Shown in pieces: positions 18,139-26,137 of a stretch of 64,000 bases of DNA. Position numbers and translations under genes: made by a program. The stretch is from assembly GCF_019973775.1 (NCBI RefSeq), contig NZ_AP025032.1:2294001-2358000 (forward strand). Direction: 5' to 3'. Under the pieces are notes generated by a model. The model had not been told where the DNA came from. It worked only from the letters and a program-made list of their open reading frames with translations, and ran no database searches. The stretch's first letter is position 1; every line of letters begins with the position of its first letter. The DNA comes from Aureimonas sp. SA4125 (GTDB lineage: Bacteria; Pseudomonadota; Alphaproteobacteria; Rhizobiales; Rhizobiaceae).

Positions 18139-18750
18139 ATGTCGTCGCAATCCTCGACCACGAAGCTCCTGCATACCCACGTTGTTTGGTCGAAACGCGA
18201 CGACGTCCGGCGTGCGCTGGCTGCCGGCTTCACAGCGCAGGAAGTTGCGTACATGCTCGCGCTCGCTGACGCTTTGCCGCGATCCCCCGAGGCAGTTGTC
18301 TTCCTGCCGATTCAGAGGCTTGATGAGCCCCGCCGCGGCTATGTCCATTCGGACGGCGTTGATAATGTGCAACCGGAATCTTTTCCGGAGGCCGACATCT
18401 CATCTCGCCCGCATCTGCCTCTGGCGACAGAGTACCTCGATCGCAACTCTCTGAAAGACGTGCGCGATACCGAACTTCGGGAAATGCTCGACGAGTGCGC
18501 GGTCTGGACCGCGAATGCCGAAGATTTTCAAGGATCGCTGATTACGCCGTCGGCTCTCGTATTGTGGAAGGTGCTGATCGCCGAAGAGATCGAGACCGTC
18601 GACAGCGCCATTTTGCGCGTCGTGGAGGAGATTGACGACCGGAGGAAGGGCGGGGCGGGGGACGCCGTCCATGCCCCCGGCGAAGAGTCCAGAGGACTGG
18701 ACGGCGAGAAGACGGACGCCTTCGACGACGAGCACGCACCCGGAGACTGA
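18139..18750 (+). CDS. Hypothetical protein, soluble, acidic C-terminus
   Basis: A 203-residue protein without TM segments or a signal peptide. The first ~45 residues look like a helical, possibly DNA-contacting region (KRDDVRRALAAGFTAQEVAYMLALADAL). The C-terminal ~40 residues are low-complexity and charged (GEESRGLDGEKTDAFDDEHAPGD). I do not recognise the family. The long frame matches the local codon use, and a weak GGGAAAG site precedes the ATG. It lies at the start of a cluster of small regulatory genes. Confidence 0.55.
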   Translation: MSSQSSTTKLLHTHVVWSKRDDVRRALAAGFTAQEVAYMLALADALPRSPEAVVFLPIQRLDEPRRGYVHSDGVDNVQPESFPEADISSRPHLPLATEYLDRNSLKDVRDTELREMLDECAVWTANAEDFQGSLITPSALVLWKVLIAEEIETVDSAILRVVEEIDDRRKGGAGDAVHAPGEESRGLDGEKTDAFDDEHAPGD

Positions 18751-18856
18751 CCAGACTGGGGCTTGTACGTAGTTTCTTGTTCGACCAACTCTGTTACTCG
18801 TTCGGAACACCGGCGGGCCGTTGTTCCCGCATCAGGTGAAATCCCAGATACAGAGA

Positions 18857-19123
18857 ATGTTCTTCAATATGCGCATCGATGGCTTCCTTGTCGTCGATTA
18901 CGACGGAACCGAATGCGCTGATCTCGATGCTGCCGTCGAGGAGGCCAGGGCTTCGGCGAGGGATCTGATCGGCGAGCACATCAAGTCAAACGACCCTTCA
19001 GTACTGCTGAACAGCTTCGAAATCACGGACGAGCCCGGCGTCATACTGACGACAAAGAAATTCACCGAGGGACTTCGGGAGGAATTTAAAAGAGCGATAA
19101 GATACTGCCGACGCCTTCATTAG
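18857..19123 (+). CDS. DUF6894 family small protein
   Basis: An 88-residue protein beginning MFFNMRIDGFLVVDYDGTECADLDAAVEEA, the pattern of DUF6894 (FFFN..DG, then D.eG.el.dld.A..EA). No function is established for the family, which is frequent in Hyphomicrobiales genomes, often in several copies. ATG 18857 is chosen because family members start at this point; the frame is open 12 codons further upstream. A second member is encoded at 20175. Confidence 0.72.
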   Translation: MFFNMRIDGFLVVDYDGTECADLDAAVEEARASARDLIGEHIKSNDPSVLLNSFEITDEPGVILTTKKFTEGLREEFKRAIRYCRRLH

Positions 19124-19279
19124 TCCTTCCGCCGCGCGGACCGTCAGAAATCGTACAGTGTCGGCTGTTGTTTTCGGGAATGCGCGAAAATCTACCGATG
19201 ATGTTCTAGAGATCGTGGACCGATATTAGTCCACACGGGGCAAATTCTCGGGTTGTTAATGAATTCGAGAGAATGTTCC

Positions 19280-20068
19280 ATGACGAAGCATCGGAAATCG
19301 GGGAGCGGCGTGAACGCGGGGCCGGACGCCAGCGTTCGGAACCAGCTCCTTCGGGGGCTCAGCAATAAGGACATGGAAATCGTCCGCCCGCTTCTGCATC
19401 ATGTCGACATGCCGAGAAGCATGAAGCTCGACGATCCTGGAGCGAAGGTCGACGACGTCTTTTTCCTTGAATCCGGCATGTGTTCAGTCGTGGTGGTAGG
19501 CAAACACGGCGAAAGCACGGAGGCCGGGCATATCGGTCGGGACGGGATGGTCGGTTCAGCCATAGCGTCGGATGTAGATACGTCGCCCAACCAGGCGGTG
19601 ATGCAGATCGCCGGGGACGGCTGGACGATGTCGGTCAAAGATTTCAAGAAATGTCTCGCCGAGTGCGAAACGCTTCGCAAGTCGGTACTACGCTACGGCC
19701 AATCGCTGGGCATCCAGGTCAGTCACACGCTCCTTGCAGCAGCTCGATTCAAGATTCAGCAGCGCCTAGCTCGCTGGCTCCTCATGTGTCACGACCGCGT
19801 CGATGGGGACGACCTGGGCATCACGCACGAATTTCTTGCTTTGATGCTGACCGTCCGTCGCTCGGGAGTCACCAACGAGCTGCACGTCCTCGAGGGCATG
19901 CACCTTATCAAATCGACCCGCGGCAACGTTCGCGTGCTCGATCGGGAAGGGCTGATCAAACTCGCGTCGGGATCGTACGGCATTCCGGAGGAAGAATACG
20001 GGAAGCTGTTCCCGCTGCTCGACGACGGGCGGCTCAACGTCCCCGGTCCCCAGGTCCAGGCCCCGTAA
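19280..20068 (+). CDS. Crp/Fnr-family transcription regulator
   Basis: A 262-residue regulator with an N-terminal cyclic-nucleotide-type beta-roll (about residues 20-140, SMKLDDPGAKVDDVFFLESGMCSVV) and a C-terminal winged helix of the Crp type (ITHEFLALMLTVRRSGVTNELHVLEG). No Fnr-type N-terminal Cys cluster is present, so it is not an oxygen-sensing Fnr. Members of this branch in Hyphomicrobiales often sit near DUF6894 and stress genes, as here. ATG 19280 has GAGAG upstream; ATG 19259 is an alternative. Confidence 0.85.
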   Translation: MTKHRKSGSGVNAGPDASVRNQLLRGLSNKDMEIVRPLLHHVDMPRSMKLDDPGAKVDDVFFLESGMCSVVVVGKHGESTEAGHIGRDGMVGSAIASDVDTSPNQAVMQIAGDGWTMSVKDFKKCLAECETLRKSVLRYGQSLGIQVSHTLLAAARFKIQQRLARWLLMCHDRVDGDDLGITHEFLALMLTVRRSGVTNELHVLEGMHLIKSTRGNVRVLDREGLIKLASGSYGIPEEEYGKLFPLLDDGRLNVPGPQVQAP

Positions 20069-20174
20069 GAGGGGCTGCGGCATCGCACGGTCAGAAACCG
20101 CACGGCAACGCCGGACGGACTTCGCTCTTTCTCATGCTCAGGCGTCGATGGGACGCCCACAGAGGAAGGCCGAG

Positions 20175-20417
20175 ATGCAGCAATTCTTCTTCAATACGCG
20201 GTCGGGCGGTGTGCTGGTGAGGGATTACGCCGGTCACACGCTTGCACACCTGGACGAGGCGATATCGCAGGCCAGGGAGATGGCGCTGAACATGCGCTAT
20301 GCCGAAAAGCTGGGGAAGAACATCGGCGCCCGTCAGATCGAGATCTGCGACGACGAGGGGCGGACCGTGAAGATCGTCGCCGTGAAGCACGTCGCCGACA
20401 AAGGTGACGCGTCGTGA
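20175..20417 (+). CDS. DUF6894 family small protein, second copy
   Basis: An 80-residue protein starting MQQFFFNTRSGGVLVRDYAGHTLAHLDEA, matching DUF6894 and related to the protein at 18857. A GGCCGAG segment lies upstream of the start. The stop overlaps the GTG of the following XRE-like gene (GTGA), so both are probably translated together. Function unknown. Confidence 0.75.
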   Translation: MQQFFFNTRSGGVLVRDYAGHTLAHLDEAISQAREMALNMRYAEKLGKNIGARQIEICDDEGRTVKIVAVKHVADKGDAS

Positions 20418-20644
20418 GCGAGGTCCTCTTTCCCGAACCCGTCGTCACGATGATTTCGCAAGGATTCACGACGACGAGGGCGTTCCGCTGGCACTTGGGT
20501 CTGCCAATACAGTGTCTGGCGTCCCGCACCGGCATCGAGGTTGCGCGCCTGCTTGTTATCGAAAGCGGAAGCAGCGCGTCCGAGGACGAGATCGAGGCGA
20601 TCGCCAAGGCATTGGAGCTGCCGCACGGGGTCTTCCGCGGGTGA
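20414..20644 (+). CDS. Small XRE-type helix-turn-helix protein
   Basis: A 76-residue protein with a central helix-turn-helix (LGLPIQCLASRTGIEVARLLVIESG, then SEDEIEAIAKALELP) that resembles the Cro/C1 family. It starts with GTG overlapping the stop of the DUF6894 gene. Its small size and coupling suggest an accessory regulator rather than a phage repressor. Targets are unknown. Confidence 0.65.
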   Translation: MSEVLFPEPVVTMISQGFTTTRAFRWHLGLPIQCLASRTGIEVARLLVIESGSSASEDEIEAIAKALELPHGVFRG

Positions 20645-20732
20645 TGGTGCTGTTTCTCCGCGCCCAGTGCGCGAAGGCTATCTATCGATCCGGATCTTTT
20701 TCGAAATGTTGCCGTTGGACCTGGGGGTATTG

Positions 20733-20990
20733 ATGCTCGACCACGTTAATGTCCGTCGGGACGTCGCACCTCCGGAGTCCGCTAGCGACGCTGAATTCGA
20801 GGAGATGGCGGTCACGCTTCTCATGCTGGCCAAGCGCATCCGGGCTCTGTTCGGATTGGCTCTTGCTGAGGCGGGGTTCTACAACGGCCAAGATCAACTG
20901 CTGGCATGCCTCGTTTACGGGAAACCCGTTGCGGTGTCCGTCCTAGCCGTGTCTCTCGACGTCCGGCCATCCACGATTTCCAAGATGCTG
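20733..20990 (+). pseudogene. MarR-family regulator, 5' part (interrupted by IS256 element)
   Basis: The first 86 codons of a MarR regulator, from MLDHVNVRRD to the recognition helix DVRPSTISKML, where the IS256 element cuts it. Joined across one copy of the 8-bp duplication to 22374-22607, it gives a continuous 163-residue MarR protein. The start is taken at ATG 20733 behind a GGGGG segment; ATG 20706 is an alternative. Confidence 0.88.
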
Positions 20991-22365
20991 GGTAGTGTCC
21001 GCGCTCGTGGTGGAAATTCCGACATTGAAAGGTGTGGCTGAGGCGGTCACCGGATAGGGCGGCTAAGGTGGAGTTGCGAGACTTCAACCTGACCGGAGAA
21101 CCCGATGACCGAGGACAGACTACCGCTTGCCGAGCTTTTTGCGAAAGCCGGGGACGGCGATTTCCTGAGAACGATAGCCGAGAGCGTGATGCAGCTCCTT
21201 ATGGAGGTCGACGTTGAAGGCATGATCGGCGCCGGGCGCCACGAACGGACGCAGGAACGGGCGACTTATCGCAATGGCTACCGCGACCGCTCGCTCGACA
21301 CGCGGCTCGGCTCGTTGCAGCTTCGGATACCCAAGCTTCGGCAGGGCAGCTACTTCCCGCCGTTCCTGGAGCCGAGAAAGCTCTCGGAGAAGGCCTTGGT
21401 TGCCGTCATTCAGGAAGCTTGGATCAGCGGCGTTTCCACCCGGCGGGTCGACGATCTGGTACAGGCCATGGGGCTGTCGGGGATCGGCAAGAGCACCGTA
21501 TCGAAGCTGTGCAAAGACATCGACGAACGCGTCGGCGGCTTCCTCGACCGTCCTCTCACTGGCGACTGGCCCTACCTCTGGCTGGATGCGACCTACCTGA
21601 AGCAGCGCGAGGGTGGACGCATCGTTTCGGTCGCCGCCATAATCGCCGTGGCCGTGAACACGGACGGCAAGCGCGAGATCGTCGGCCTTCACATCGGCCC
21701 CTCGGAAGCGGAGACGTTTTGGTCGAGCTTCCTCAAGAGCCTCGTGCGCCGCGGCCTGTCCGGCGTGAAGCTCGTGATCTCGGATGCTCACGAAGGGCTG
21801 AAAGCCGCCATTCGCCGGGTGTTCAGCGCCTCCTGGCAGCGCTGCCGGGTGCATTGGATGCGCAACGCCCTGTCGTATGTCCCGAAGGCGCAGCAGAGCA
21901 TGGCGGCGGCCGCGCTGCGCCAAGCCTTCGCCCAGCCCGATCGTGCTAGCGCCAGCCAGGCGCTGCGCCACGTCGCCGACCAGCTTCGGGGAAAGTGTCC
22001 AAAGCTCGGGGCCTTCATCGACAACAGCGAGACCGACGTGCTGGCGCACATGGATTTTCCCAGTCAGCACCGGACCCGGATCCATTCGACGAATTCCCTG
22101 GAGCGCCTGAACAAGGAGGTGAAGCGGCGTGCCGACGTCGTCGGAATCTTCCCGAACGAGGGATCCATCATCCGGCTCATCGGCGCCGTCCTTCTCGAGG
22201 CCAACGACGAATGGCAGATCCAGAACCGCTACATGCAGACCGAACCCATGGCCGACCTCATGGCCATGGGCAACACTGCAAAACCCGAACAGATTTCCAC
22301 CGAAGTCGCCTGAAACGGAGCCGCTTCAGCTACACTCAATTTCCACCACGTTGACGGACACGACC
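20991..22365 (+). mobile_element. Complete IS256-family insertion sequence inside a marR gene
   Basis: A 1375-bp element. The left end begins GGTAGTGTCCGCGCTCGTGG, and the right end, read inward, begins GGTCGTGTCCGTCAACGTGG; both continue TGGAAATT. It is flanked by an exact 8-bp duplication, AGATGCTG, at 20983-20990 and 22366-22373, as usual for this family. It carries one intact transposase. Confidence 0.94.
21105..22313 (+). CDS. IS256-family (Mutator-type) transposase
   Basis: A 402-residue DDE transposase. The first Asp is in YLWLDATY (Asp161), the second in KLVISDAHEGL (Asp227), and the Glu lies in the signature NSLERLNKEVKRR near residue 330. The C-terminus is complete. It lies between the element's inverted repeats, with the ATG 114 bp inside the left end. 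Confidence 0.95.
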   Translation: MTEDRLPLAELFAKAGDGDFLRTIAESVMQLLMEVDVEGMIGAGRHERTQERATYRNGYRDRSLDTRLGSLQLRIPKLRQGSYFPPFLEPRKLSEKALVAVIQEAWISGVSTRRVDDLVQAMGLSGIGKSTVSKLCKDIDERVGGFLDRPLTGDWPYLWLDATYLKQREGGRIVSVAAIIAVAVNTDGKREIVGLHIGPSEAETFWSSFLKSLVRRGLSGVKLVISDAHEGLKAAIRRVFSASWQRCRVHWMRNALSYVPKAQQSMAAAALRQAFAQPDRASASQALRHVADQLRGKCPKLGAFIDNSETDVLAHMDFPSQHRTRIHSTNSLERLNKEVKRRADVVGIFPNEGSIIRLIGAVLLEANDEWQIQNRYMQTEPMADLMAMGNTAKPEQISTEVA

Positions 22366-22607
22366 AGATGCTGGATCGCCTGACCGACAGGGGATTGGTC
22401 AAGCGACGACAGGTCGACCAGGATAGACTGCTAACGCTTGTGTGCCTTACTGTGGAAGGAGAGCATGCTCAGGCGGAAATTAGGCAGCTTTGGGCGACAG
22501 TCTGTCGCCAGGTGACTGCCGGAATGCAGGGAGATCCAAGTGCCATGGTGCTTCAGCTGGGGAGTCTCAGCGACAGGCTGTCCGCCCGGCTGATGAAGCT
22601 GAGGTGA
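22366..22607 (+). pseudogene. MarR-family regulator, 3' part
   Basis: Continues the wing and dimerisation helices of the interrupted regulator: DRLTDRGLVKRRQVDQDRLLTLVCLTVEGE, then a helical end. It lies in the frame expected after removing the IS and one duplication copy. The fragment could be read from ATG 22368 but would lack most of the DNA-binding domain. Confidence 0.87.
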
Positions 22608-22962
22608 ACTCACGGGAGGCCACAATGTCGGCTGAAAGGGAAATACACGACCTGAATCTGGGCGGGGTGGACTTGCCTCGTGCGATATAGGTGGCGGCGG
22701 ACAGCCCGGCGAAGCTGCCGCCGATGATGATCGCTTCTTGCCGCATTGGGCGCGTCCTCGAAGTTGCAATGGCTGGCGCGCCGGCACAGACGCGCATGGA
22801 CGTCGGCGCTGAGGACGGCGAGTGTCACGCCGCCCAGTCGCCGGAGAAGCAGGGATTCGGCGAAGGCCTCGTCCATCGCGGCGTGCACCGCCTCTTCCAC
22901 CAGGCGCTTCCAACGCCCGACCTCAGAGGCCGGGCGCTCATCAATACAGCCGATGCCGAATT
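22608..22962. other. Decayed region with fragments
   Basis: 355 bp between the marR 3' part and repeat copy B. It contains the oxidoreductase remnant at 22678-22746. Upstream of that on the minus strand is an open stretch of about 60 codons (AVHAAMDEAFAESLLLRRLG...) that I do not recognise. Nothing here looks intact. Confidence 0.5.
22678..22746 (-). pseudogene. FAD-dependent oxidoreductase, N-terminal fragment
   Basis: Twenty-three codons, MRQEAIIIGGSFAGLSAATYIAR, match the FAD-binding GxGxxG-type start of thioredoxin-reductase-like pyridine nucleotide oxidoreductases. Homology ends abruptly afterwards. It is convergent with the interrupted marR gene. Confidence 0.55.
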
Positions 22963-23066
22963 AGAGCATGATCCCGAAAGGTGGGTTCCGGCTTTCGGAA
23001 AAGACCATGCGAGGACAAGGACCTAAAGCGGGTCGGCGATTCGAAGAAAAGCCATCCCGCGTTAGT
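22963..23066 (+). repeat. Dispersed ~104-bp repeat, copy B
   Basis: Begins AGAGCATGATCCCGAAAGGT and ends CCCGCGTTAG. It is about 92 percent identical to copy A (9165-9267, opposite strand). The last bases include the stop codon of the aztD-zinT gene (23062-23064), so the repeat provides or borders that gene's end. Confidence 0.85.
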
Positions 23067-24861
23067 GCGCCATCATCTCGGTGACGATCTGTTTCGCGTC
23101 GAGCGAGGACGGGTAGTAGGTCGGCCAGTTCGTGACCTCCTCCAGGAGGGCGGCACGATCGTTGCCCCAGTAGAGGTGGTAGTGATCGGCCTTGGCCTGC
23201 GCGATCCCGTGGTCGCTGAACTGGATGAACTGCGGTGCCTCGGCGTCGCCGTCGTTCTTCTTGAAGATGAAGCGGACGCCGCGGTTGCCCTTCTTGTAGG
23301 TGAGGGTCTCGTGGCCGTCGTAGGCATAGGTCCCCTTCAACGGCTTTCCGTCCCGGTAGAAGGTCACGACGTCGCCATGGATCGTGATGCGCTCCACATC
23401 CGTGCGATAGCCGGTCTCGTACTCCGCCTTGACCTCCTCGGCACCCATCGTGCCGCTCTCGGCCTTGTGCGCCCAGACTGGATCCAGCGTGCCGTCCTGG
23501 AGATAGGGATACAGCGACTGCCAGTCGCCGGCGTAATCGGACAACGGGCGGTCCTGGATCTGGCTGTCCTCGAAATAGCCCGCGTAGATCTTCGGATCGC
23601 CATGACTATGGGCGTGGCCTACATGGCCGTCGCCCTCATGGACGACGCCGCTGCCTCCGGCGACGGCGATGTTGTAGGGCATGCCCTCGACGGCAATCGT
23701 CCCGGCTTCCTTCAGCGTGTCCTTGGCGATGCGGCGGACCATTCCGGCCTTGGGGTCGCTCATGACCACCTCGTTCCCCGCCATGGCGAGCCGCGGACGG
23801 GGGTCGTTCCAGTGCCCGTCCATGGAGTAGGGCTCGGTCGCCCGGGCGCTCCTTTCGACCTTGCCCTTCAGGACGTCGATCTGGTGGAGCGTGCCATCCT
23901 CGGTCAGCACGTATCCAAAGCGGGCATTGGCAGGATCGAGGGCGAAGTCGATGCGCCGGAAGGGGAGCTCGATGTGGCGGAAGTGGGGTTCGTCGGCGGG
24001 ATCGACGACGACCAAACCCTTGGCGCCGTAGTTGCCGAGGAACACCTGCATGCTCTTGGAGCCGAGGAGGGTTCCCGTGGCCTCGCCCGCGGGCAGGTCC
24101 GCCGGATATGGCAGCATCTTGAACGACGGTCCGTCGGTGCCCGCGGTGACGGTGAGGATGCCCTCCTCGCAACCCGTCGCGAGATAAGCGCCGGAGAACG
24201 CCTCGCCGTGGATGCCGGTGCAGGTCGCGATCTCGCCGACGGGTGTGCCGTCCACCTTCACCTGTTGCAGGCCGAGGCGCGTGGGCGCCGCATCGCCTTC
24301 GACAGGGACATCCGAGGCGACGCTCGTCACCCAGAATTTGCCGATCGGGGCTGCATAGCCATGATGTGCCCGCGCCTGGGGAAGGCGGGACGCTTCGACT
24401 TTGCCCTCTGCGAGGTCATGCGCGTCGACGATCTCGGCATATCCGCCCCGGTCGAAATTGATCACCACCTTGCCGCCGTGGTCGATCAGGTGAAAGGGGC
24501 GTGGCCCCGTGAGCGACCCTTCCAGAGCCACCGGATCGGCGATGGCGATGTCTGAATGCTCGCCATGGGAGTGAAGGACGATGCCGCTCTTGAAGAAGTG
24601 CACGGCATCATTGTCGGACTGGACGGCTGCGACCGCTGCGCCGTTGTCGACGCCGTAGATCTTGCTTTGCCCGGTCGTCTTGAACGTCCACCGCTTGTTC
24701 GGCTCGGTGAGGTCGAACGCCGTAATCTTCGGATCCGCGTGATCGCCGACGAAGACGCGATAGAGCGTGACGTCGTCACGGTCTCGCTCGGCTTCCTGTG
24801 CCATGGCGTTGGCTGCCAGGATCAGTGAGATGCCCGTAGCGCAGGCAAGTGTTCGCAGCAT
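23062..24861 (-). CDS. aztD: AztD-ZinT fusion: periplasmic zinc metallochaperone with C-terminal ZinT domain
   Basis: A 599-residue exported protein. Residues 1-21 are a signal peptide (cleavage after ANAMA). Residues ~25-405 form an AztD-like beta-propeller chaperone with the metal-site segment HSHGEHSDIAI. A His-rich linker (HEGDGHVGHAHSHGD) leads into a complete ZinT/YodA domain (about 421-599): YAGDWQSLYPYLQDGTLDPV, the zinc ligands in FSDHGIAQAKADHYH (His551, 560, 562) and the typical end NWPTYYP...EMMAH. AztD hands zinc to AztC, which is encoded next to it; ZinT binds periplasmic zinc. ATG 24861 is chosen because GGAGAAG precedes it. The ATG four codons earlier overlaps that site. Confidence 0.88.
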   Translation of the reverse strand: MLRTLACATGISLILAANAMAQEAERDRDDVTLYRVFVGDHADPKITAFDLTEPNKRWTFKTTGQSKIYGVDNGAAVAAVQSDNDAVHFFKSGIVLHSHGEHSDIAIADPVALEGSLTGPRPFHLIDHGGKVVINFDRGGYAEIVDAHDLAEGKVEASRLPQARAHHGYAAPIGKFWVTSVASDVPVEGDAAPTRLGLQQVKVDGTPVGEIATCTGIHGEAFSGAYLATGCEEGILTVTAGTDGPSFKMLPYPADLPAGEATGTLLGSKSMQVFLGNYGAKGLVVVDPADEPHFRHIELPFRRIDFALDPANARFGYVLTEDGTLHQIDVLKGKVERSARATEPYSMDGHWNDPRPRLAMAGNEVVMSDPKAGMVRRIAKDTLKEAGTIAVEGMPYNIAVAGGSGVVHEGDGHVGHAHSHGDPKIYAGYFEDSQIQDRPLSDYAGDWQSLYPYLQDGTLDPVWAHKAESGTMGAEEVKAEYETGYRTDVERITIHGDVVTFYRDGKPLKGTYAYDGHETLTYKKGNRGVRFIFKKNDGDAEAPQFIQFSDHGIAQAKADHYHLYWGNDRAALLEEVTNWPTYYPSSLDAKQIVTEMMAH

Positions 24862-24915
24862 TGTCTTCTCCATGAAGTTGCGATGGTGGGGGGTGGGGGT
24901 GGAGCTCGGGCGCGC

Positions 24916-25860
24916 TCAGTCGGCAGCAAAGGCCGTGGCGATGGTCTGCGCATTGTGGCGCATCATGTCCGCGTAGGTCGGCGCAGGTTCGTCCTCGGTC
25001 GAAAGGGCGTCCGAGTAGAGTGTTCCGCTGAGGGTGAATCCCGCCTCGGAGGCGATCTGCTCGACCAGACGCGTGTTCGAGATGTTCTCGGCGAAGACCG
25101 CCACCGCACGCCGCGCGCGGATCTCCCGGATCAGGGATGCGACATCCGCCGCCGGCGCCTCCGAGCCCGTCGACACGCCCTGTGGCGACAGGAACGTCAC
25201 GCCGTAGTCGCGCTCGAAGTACCGAAAGGCATTGTGGCCGATCACGCCGACGCGTCGGTCGGCAGGAATGTCGGCGATGGTCTGCTTGATCTGTGCATCG
25301 AGAGCCGAAAGCGTCCCGTGGCAGGTCGCGGCATTGGCCTCGTAATCCGCGCAGTTGGTGCTGTCCGCGGTGCAGAACGCCCGGGTGATGTTCCGGACGT
25401 ACACTTTCGCATTCGCGATCGACTGCCACGCATGTGGGTCGTTGGGCGTGGCGTGAAAACTCGCCTGGCCATTGATGAAGTGGTAGTGGCCGCCGTTGGG
25501 GTCTTTCAGGACATCGGCGCCTTCCGCAAGTTCGACCATGGGCGCCTTGGTGCCGCTCGACTCGACGAGGCGCGGCAGAAAGCCTTCGAAGGAAAGGCCG
25601 TTGACGAGCACGACGTCGGCACGGGCGAGGGCCCTCGCGTCGGCCGGACGCGGCTCGTAGACATGCGCGTCCGCGTTCGGCCCGACGAGCGTGGTCAGTT
25701 CGATGTGTTCGCCGCCGACCTGCCGGGCGAAATCCCCAATGATGGAAAAGCTGGCGACGACGCTCAGGGGCTCGGCCGCAGCGACCGTCGGCAAGGAAGT
25801 TGCAGCAAGGCAAGTTGCCGGTCCGAACGTCAGGCGCAGTGACTTCACAGGTTGCCTCAT
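24916..25860 (-). CDS. aztC: AztC-type zinc ABC transporter substrate-binding protein
   Basis: A 314-residue periplasmic cluster A-I (ZnuA-like) zinc-binding protein. The signal peptide ends near VAAAE. Zinc ligands are visible in NADAHVYEP, NDPHAWQS and VIGHNAF, with an acidic residue expected near the C-terminus. There is no long His-rich loop, which is characteristic of AztC, and it has the Cys-containing segment CTADSTNCADYEANAATC of that group. The usual partners aztA (ATPase) and aztB (permease) are not adjacent. aztD-zinT follows 54 bp downstream. A GTAA-N10-TTAC palindrome lies about 170 bp upstream. Confidence 0.87.
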   Translation of the reverse strand: MRQPVKSLRLTFGPATCLAATSLPTVAAAEPLSVVASFSIIGDFARQVGGEHIELTTLVGPNADAHVYEPRPADARALARADVVLVNGLSFEGFLPRLVESSGTKAPMVELAEGADVLKDPNGGHYHFINGQASFHATPNDPHAWQSIANAKVYVRNITRAFCTADSTNCADYEANAATCHGTLSALDAQIKQTIADIPADRRVGVIGHNAFRYFERDYGVTFLSPQGVSTGSEAPAADVASLIREIRARRAVAVFAENISNTRLVEQIASEAGFTLSGTLYSDALSTEDEPAPTYADMMRHNAQTIATAFAAD

Positions 25861-26029
25861 CGATTCAGGCGGTTCGCCGGGCGGCGTTCCGGCAGTGCGT
25901 CGGGGCCACACGGCCCCAGGACGGTCGCGGTCCGCGCCCGCCGTCAGAAGTCCGCGTGGCCCTTCAAGGCGCGGCTCCGGCAATCTGCTGTTCGCCCGCG
26001 TCCACCGCGACCGTCTTCATCCTCCTACA

Positions 26030-26049
26030 TGTAATGTAATATCTTTACA
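26030..26049. promoter_or_regulatory. Possible Zur site upstream of aztC
   Basis: TGTAA-N10-TTACA, a perfect 5-bp inverted repeat with the same GTAA-N10-TTAC geometry as the site at 29008-29025. It lies between the permease gene and aztC, suitable for a separate zinc-controlled promoter. Confidence 0.55.
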
Positions 26050-26137
26050 ACACCGAATCCGTCGCAAATCGTCGTCATTGGATAGAAGGCTTCGAACCCG
26101 GGGATTCTGGCCGACGGTGCGAACCGCGCTTCGGCGC

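Noticed and set aside
22981..24555. A 524-codon plus-strand frame opposite aztD-zinT
   Set aside because: Antisense to a gene with strong family motifs. No ribosome site and no domain.
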